Source: Saprospiraceae bacterium
GTDB lineage: Bacteria; Bacteroidota; Bacteroidia; Chitinophagales; Saprospiraceae
DNA: 8,803 nucleotides
Direction: 5' to 3'
Assembly (NCBI GenBank): GCA_014379065.1
Contig: JACMMM010000618.1
Span: 1 to 8,803, forward strand
Each line of letters opens with the position of its first letter. The first letter of the stretch is position 1. The notes under the pieces are model-generated. The model was not told the origin of the DNA and ran no database searches. It worked only from the letters and a program-made list of their open reading frames with translations. The translations under genes and the position numbers were made by a program. Shown here one piece after another: positions 7,801 through 8,803 of the stretch.

Positions 7801-8471
7801 AGGTTTCCATTGTTTATAAAAAGTTTGTTGCGCCGAGACTCCTCTTCTTTCGGGCCTCCATGGCACACATAGAAATCAAGAAAGCCATCGCCGTTTACGT
7901 CAGCAGTAGTCACAGCCGTCTCAAAGCCATCCTCGGAGGCAATGCCCGCCGATTCAGCAATGTCCCTGAACTTCATATTCCCTTCGTTCAAGTAGAGCTT
8001 GTTTTTGCCGTTGGTGCAGACAAAGTAGATGTCGGGCAAATTGTCGTTGTTAATATCCGCGATAGCCACGCCCCCGCCATTGTAGATGTTGATATTGGTC
8101 GTGATGTTGTTTTCTGCGGATTCCTGAATCACGTTTTGAAAATCAATGCCCGTTTCTTCCGGTTTGAGCAATTGAAGCACCGGGTTCTTGGCGGTCAGGG
8201 TAGGCTCGGCATAGTGAAATTCCTCGGGCAGGTATCCGGTAGATTTTTTTGGCCAGAATTTCCAGGCGGCAAAAGCTCCCACGGTCACCAAAAGCAGGAG
8301 CAGGAGTATTTTGGGCAGGCGTTTGGACGAGGGTTTACTTGCTTTACCTGCCGAAGTTTTAGCGGAGGCGGGTTTGCCCTCCTTCGCCCCCGCCTGCCGA
8401 GACTTGGCGGGCAGGGAGGCTACGGCGGGTGAAGAGATCGGGTTTGCAGGTTTTTGTGCTTTTTTGCTCAT
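4869..8471 (-). CDS. FG-GAP/VCBS repeat protein with central ASPIC/UnbV domain (gene A)
   Basis: This 1200-residue protein is first in the tandem set, starting at the conserved MSKK. Its N-terminal tail (1-54) is about twice as long as in genes B and C and rich in Lys, Pro, Ala and Ser. Residues 55-72 (ILLLLLLVTVGAFAAW) are a membrane segment with no cysteine, so a signal anchor is more likely than a lipoprotein. Seven Asp-rich loops start near D139, D191, D248, D336, D388, D470 and D564. The ASPIC/UnbV domain is at about 609-690, with FGMG at 653 and WPDGK at 668. Seven more loops start near D751, D804, D867, D927, D978, D1012 and D1115. The loop order matches gene B one to one. It is the most diverged of the three and carries extra residues at 19-42 and 303-313, both encoded by GC-rich DNA. 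A candidate promoter and an upstream terminator suggest that transcription of the set starts here. Confidence 0.96.
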   Translation of the reverse strand: MSKKAQKPANPISSPAVASLPAKSRQAGAKEGKPASAKTSAGKASKPSSKRLPKILLLLLLVTVGAFAAWKFWPKKSTGYLPEEFHYAEPTLTAKNPVLQLLKPEETGIDFQNVIQESAENNITTNINIYNGGGVAIADINNDNLPDIYFVCTNGKNKLYLNEGNMKFRDIAESAGIASEDGFETAVTTADVNGDGFLDFYVCHGGPKEEESRRNKLFINNGNLTFTERSKEYGLDDISASSGATFFDGDADGDLDCFVLNYLTDITYASKIDVVYDAEGKPIPNLVPKKEHDTDRYFRNDGPPALLAGGKGGFADVSKESGVWTFAFGLSVSISDFNRDGSPDIYVGNDFFQPDLLFINDGKGKFTNRLADYFRHTSQSTMGTDLSDFDNDGFVDLLAMDMLPTHNKRHKLLQTTNSLGRYLSMVQNNYFEPVTHNVFQRNNGNGTFSEIGCMAGVFKTDWSWSGLVADLDNDSHRDIYITNGYRREVGHRDYFEFLLPDIKNKANQAGSDDYTRIKMILDAIPTYKPTDFIYQNKGNWEFEDKSGDWATMEASWSCGAAWADLDADGDLDLVISNLEDPAFIYKNLSREQNKGNYLQAKLHGSPQNPFAVGASVLIEYGNPAQAGQAGEKQFQEISPNRGIFSSSEHLIHFGMGQLAQVEKLSIRWPDGKTQTLTNVPTNQRLQLDWKDASGNTPTLVPSVNGPTLMSDKTASKGVNFDHKEGKYIDFENFPLVPWYESDLGPLTAKGDVNGDGLDDFFVGNGFNNQAALYVQTPDGKFKPSNLPLWETEKQYEDHGGVFFDFDMDGDQDLFVVSGGAEAKKEAEAYAWQNRLYINIDGKGTFGRANPANLPDIRTVGLRVTTYDYDNDGDQDLFIGGRVTPGRWPITPPSYVLRNDRNSLIDVTAFIGGDFSKCGMVTDLSWADVDKDGQQELIVVGEFMPVSIFKLTGGVLKNVTAQFGLGKSNGLWHSLEVADLDKDGDLDLVTGNFGLNTRFIASADGPLGCYAKDFDNNGTLDPIMTMFEGKNNYPMAQKENIVKQIPSLKKRYLYAKNWSEVTIEDVWSKKELDEALHLVAYDLETCWWENQGGNFVRHSLPRQTQASVIQGIVAEDLNGDGNIDLLMAGNKYHMEIEGGRCDAGNGVFLSGDGKGNFTWVNNLQSGFWAMREARDLAMLKGAGGKRVFVVPNNGSALQIFE
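6591..6606. repeat. GC-rich hairpin inside the ASPIC domain of gene A
   Basis: CCCCGC (6591-6596) pairs perfectly with GCGGGG (6601-6606) around TTGG. It encodes NPAQAG in the ASPIC/UnbV domain, at the same place as the weaker hairpin at 2995-3009 in gene B; gene A is one residue longer here. It may be the trace of an old insertion in their common ancestor. Confidence 0.4.
7533..7565. repeat. GC-rich inserted segment within gene A
   Basis: This segment encodes PPALLAGGKGG (residues 303-313). Genes B and C have only NEGGKF or NQNGKF here, so gene A is nine residues (27 nt) longer. The ends can pair as CCCGC (7533-7537) with GCGGG (7558-7562), but the 20-nt interior has little structure, so the palindromic nature is weaker than at 480-512. 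Confidence 0.45.
8347..8416. repeat. Two related GC-rich units in the N-terminal tail of gene A
   Basis: This stretch encodes residues 19-42, which account for most of the extra length of the gene A tail compared with genes B and C. Two units share a layout: CCTGCCGAAGTTTTAGCGGA (from 8347) and CCTGCCGAGACTTGGCGGG (from 8393). The second can fold as CCCGCC/GGCGGG (8389-8394 with 8406-8411) or alternatively CCTGCC/GGCAGG (8393-8398 with 8410-8415). The product is a Lys-, Ala- and Ser-rich cytoplasmic tail. Confidence 0.5.
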
Positions 8472-8485
8472 ATATTTTGCGTTCT

Positions 8486-8518
8486 AAACCTTGTAGGTTT
8501 TAAAAACCTACGAGGTTT
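8486..8518. repeat. 33-bp palindrome just upstream of gene A
   Basis: The arms AAACCTTGTAGGTTTT (8486-8501) and AAAACCTACGAGGTTT (8503-8518) pair at 15 of 16 positions around the single base A8502; T8492/G8512 is the only non-Watson-Crick pair. It ends 14 bp before the ATG of gene A. If transcription starts near 8569, as the candidate -7 box suggests, it forms a hairpin in the leader. Its layout is the same as at 1191-1223, with 12 of 16 arm bases shared. Confidence 0.88.
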
Positions 8519-8575
8519 CAAGTTCGAGGGTGGCGCTTGTATCAGGGGCGTAGTCCCGACACCGTTTATAGCGCG

Positions 8576-8583
8576 CAAAAGTA
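8576..8583 (-). promoter_or_regulatory. Candidate Bacteroidota -7 box for gene A
   Basis: The minus strand reads TACTTTTG here, a full match to the Bacteroidota -7 consensus TAnnTTTG, in the context GTTGCGCTACTTTTGCGC. Transcription would begin near 8569 and leave a leader of about 98 nt containing the palindrome at 8486-8518. The -33 element is poor: the nearest candidate is TCTG (8601-8604) with a 17-nt spacer, against a consensus TTTG at about 19-21 nt. The position downstream of a terminator and upstream of the first gene supports it. Confidence 0.42.
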
Positions 8584-8645
8584 GCGCAACCCACAGAGAT
8601 CAGATAGCGGAGAATCTTAGAAATTGATGCCTTTGTCCTAATAAC

Positions 8646-8695
8646 AAAAAGACCGCTCTGCTACACCTATATATATGGTGTCGAAAGAGCGGCCT
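8646..8695 (-). terminator. Intrinsic terminator, minus strand, for a gene beyond the right edge
   Basis: Read on the minus strand, GGCCGCTCT (8694-8686) pairs with AGAGCGGTC (8659-8651) and is followed by TTTTT (8650-8646). One pair is G-U only in the minus-strand RNA; in plus-strand RNA the same position is an A-C mismatch and no T-run follows, so the direction is fairly clear. An inner stem ACACC/GGTGT (8663-8667 with 8677-8681) closes a TATATATAT loop. It probably ends a leftward gene lying past 8803 and insulates gene A from it. Confidence 0.68.
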
Positions 8696-8705
8696 CTAGT
8701 GAATT

Positions 8706-8737
8706 GGGGATGCGGGGATTTGGGGATTTGGTAATTT
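8706..8737. repeat. Tandem octamer repeat, four units
   Basis: Four consecutive 8-bp units read GGGGATGC, GGGGATTT, GGGGATTT and GGTAATTT. The middle two are identical, the first differs at two positions and the last at two. It directly abuts the palindrome starting at 8738. No function can be read from it. Confidence 0.75.
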
Positions 8738-8803
8738 GTTTGGCCAGAGCTTGGCATTTGTATTTTCCTTAGGGTAGGCACAAATGCCAAGCTCTGGCCA
8801 AAC
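8738..8803. repeat. Long perfect inverted repeat at the right edge
   Basis: Arms of 24 bp (8738-8761 and 8780-8803) are perfectly complementary around an 18-nt loop; the core is GCCAGAGCTTGGC and its complement. The right arm reaches the last base of the window, so the true arm may be longer. It lies upstream of the terminator at 8646-8695 in the direction of transcription, so it may be in the 3' region of the unseen neighbouring gene. A transcribed stability element or a small palindromic mobile element are both possible. Confidence 0.85.

Larger units (their letters stand above)
8472..8803. other. Non-coding region upstream of gene A
   Basis: I see no gene in these 332 bp. From left to right it holds the palindrome before gene A, the candidate -7 box, a terminator facing left, the octamer repeat and the edge palindrome. 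The part from 8519 to 8575 contains GGGGCGTAGTCCC (8544-8556), a minor GGG/CCC hairpin. The part from 8584 to 8640 has no structure I can name. Confidence 0.7.

Noticed and set aside
1..8471. Annotation as RNA-binding proteins, a name sometimes attached to ASPIC/UnbV family members
   Set aside because: No RNA-binding motif is visible. The calcium loops, membrane segment and basic cytoplasmic tail point to an envelope protein.

Overview
The window looks like a stretch of a Bacteroidota chromosome, perhaps from the Saprospira/Haliscomenobacter side of the phylum. The grounds are: very large FG-GAP/VCBS proteins with a central ASPIC/UnbV domain, no Shine-Dalgarno sequence before any start, a TAnnTTTG-type -7 box, and gaps filled with palindromic repeats. 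The assignment rests on gene content and style only; no rRNA or marker gene is present.

All recognisable coding capacity is on the minus strand: three tandem paralogues read right to left. Gene A (8471 to 4869, 1200 aa) is first, gene B (4766 to 1284, 1160 aa) follows after 102 bp, and gene C (1091 to beyond position 1, first 363 codons only) follows after a further 192 bp. All begin MSKK and carry a basic cytoplasmic tail and one N-terminal membrane segment. Genes A and B then show seven Asp-rich calcium-type loops, a central ASPIC/UnbV domain and seven more loops, which suggests two seven-bladed beta-propellers facing the periplasm. Gene C shows the same front half and is cut by the window edge. 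B and C are much closer to each other than to A.

The right end (8472-8803) has no gene. It holds a palindrome just before gene A, a possible promoter for gene A, a minus-strand terminator for a gene beyond the right edge, an octamer tandem repeat, and a long palindrome that runs to the last base. This fits gene A being the first gene of a unit A-B-C. No substrate or catalytic role can be read from the sequence; binding of polymer or partner proteins at the cell surface is the most that the family supports.

The least expected feature is the repeat content. Every intergenic gap contains a large, nearly perfect palindrome. GC-rich hairpin-like segments also sit in frame inside the coding sequences, where the paralogues show that extra residues were gained. 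This resembles palindromic elements that insert into genes without breaking the reading frame.
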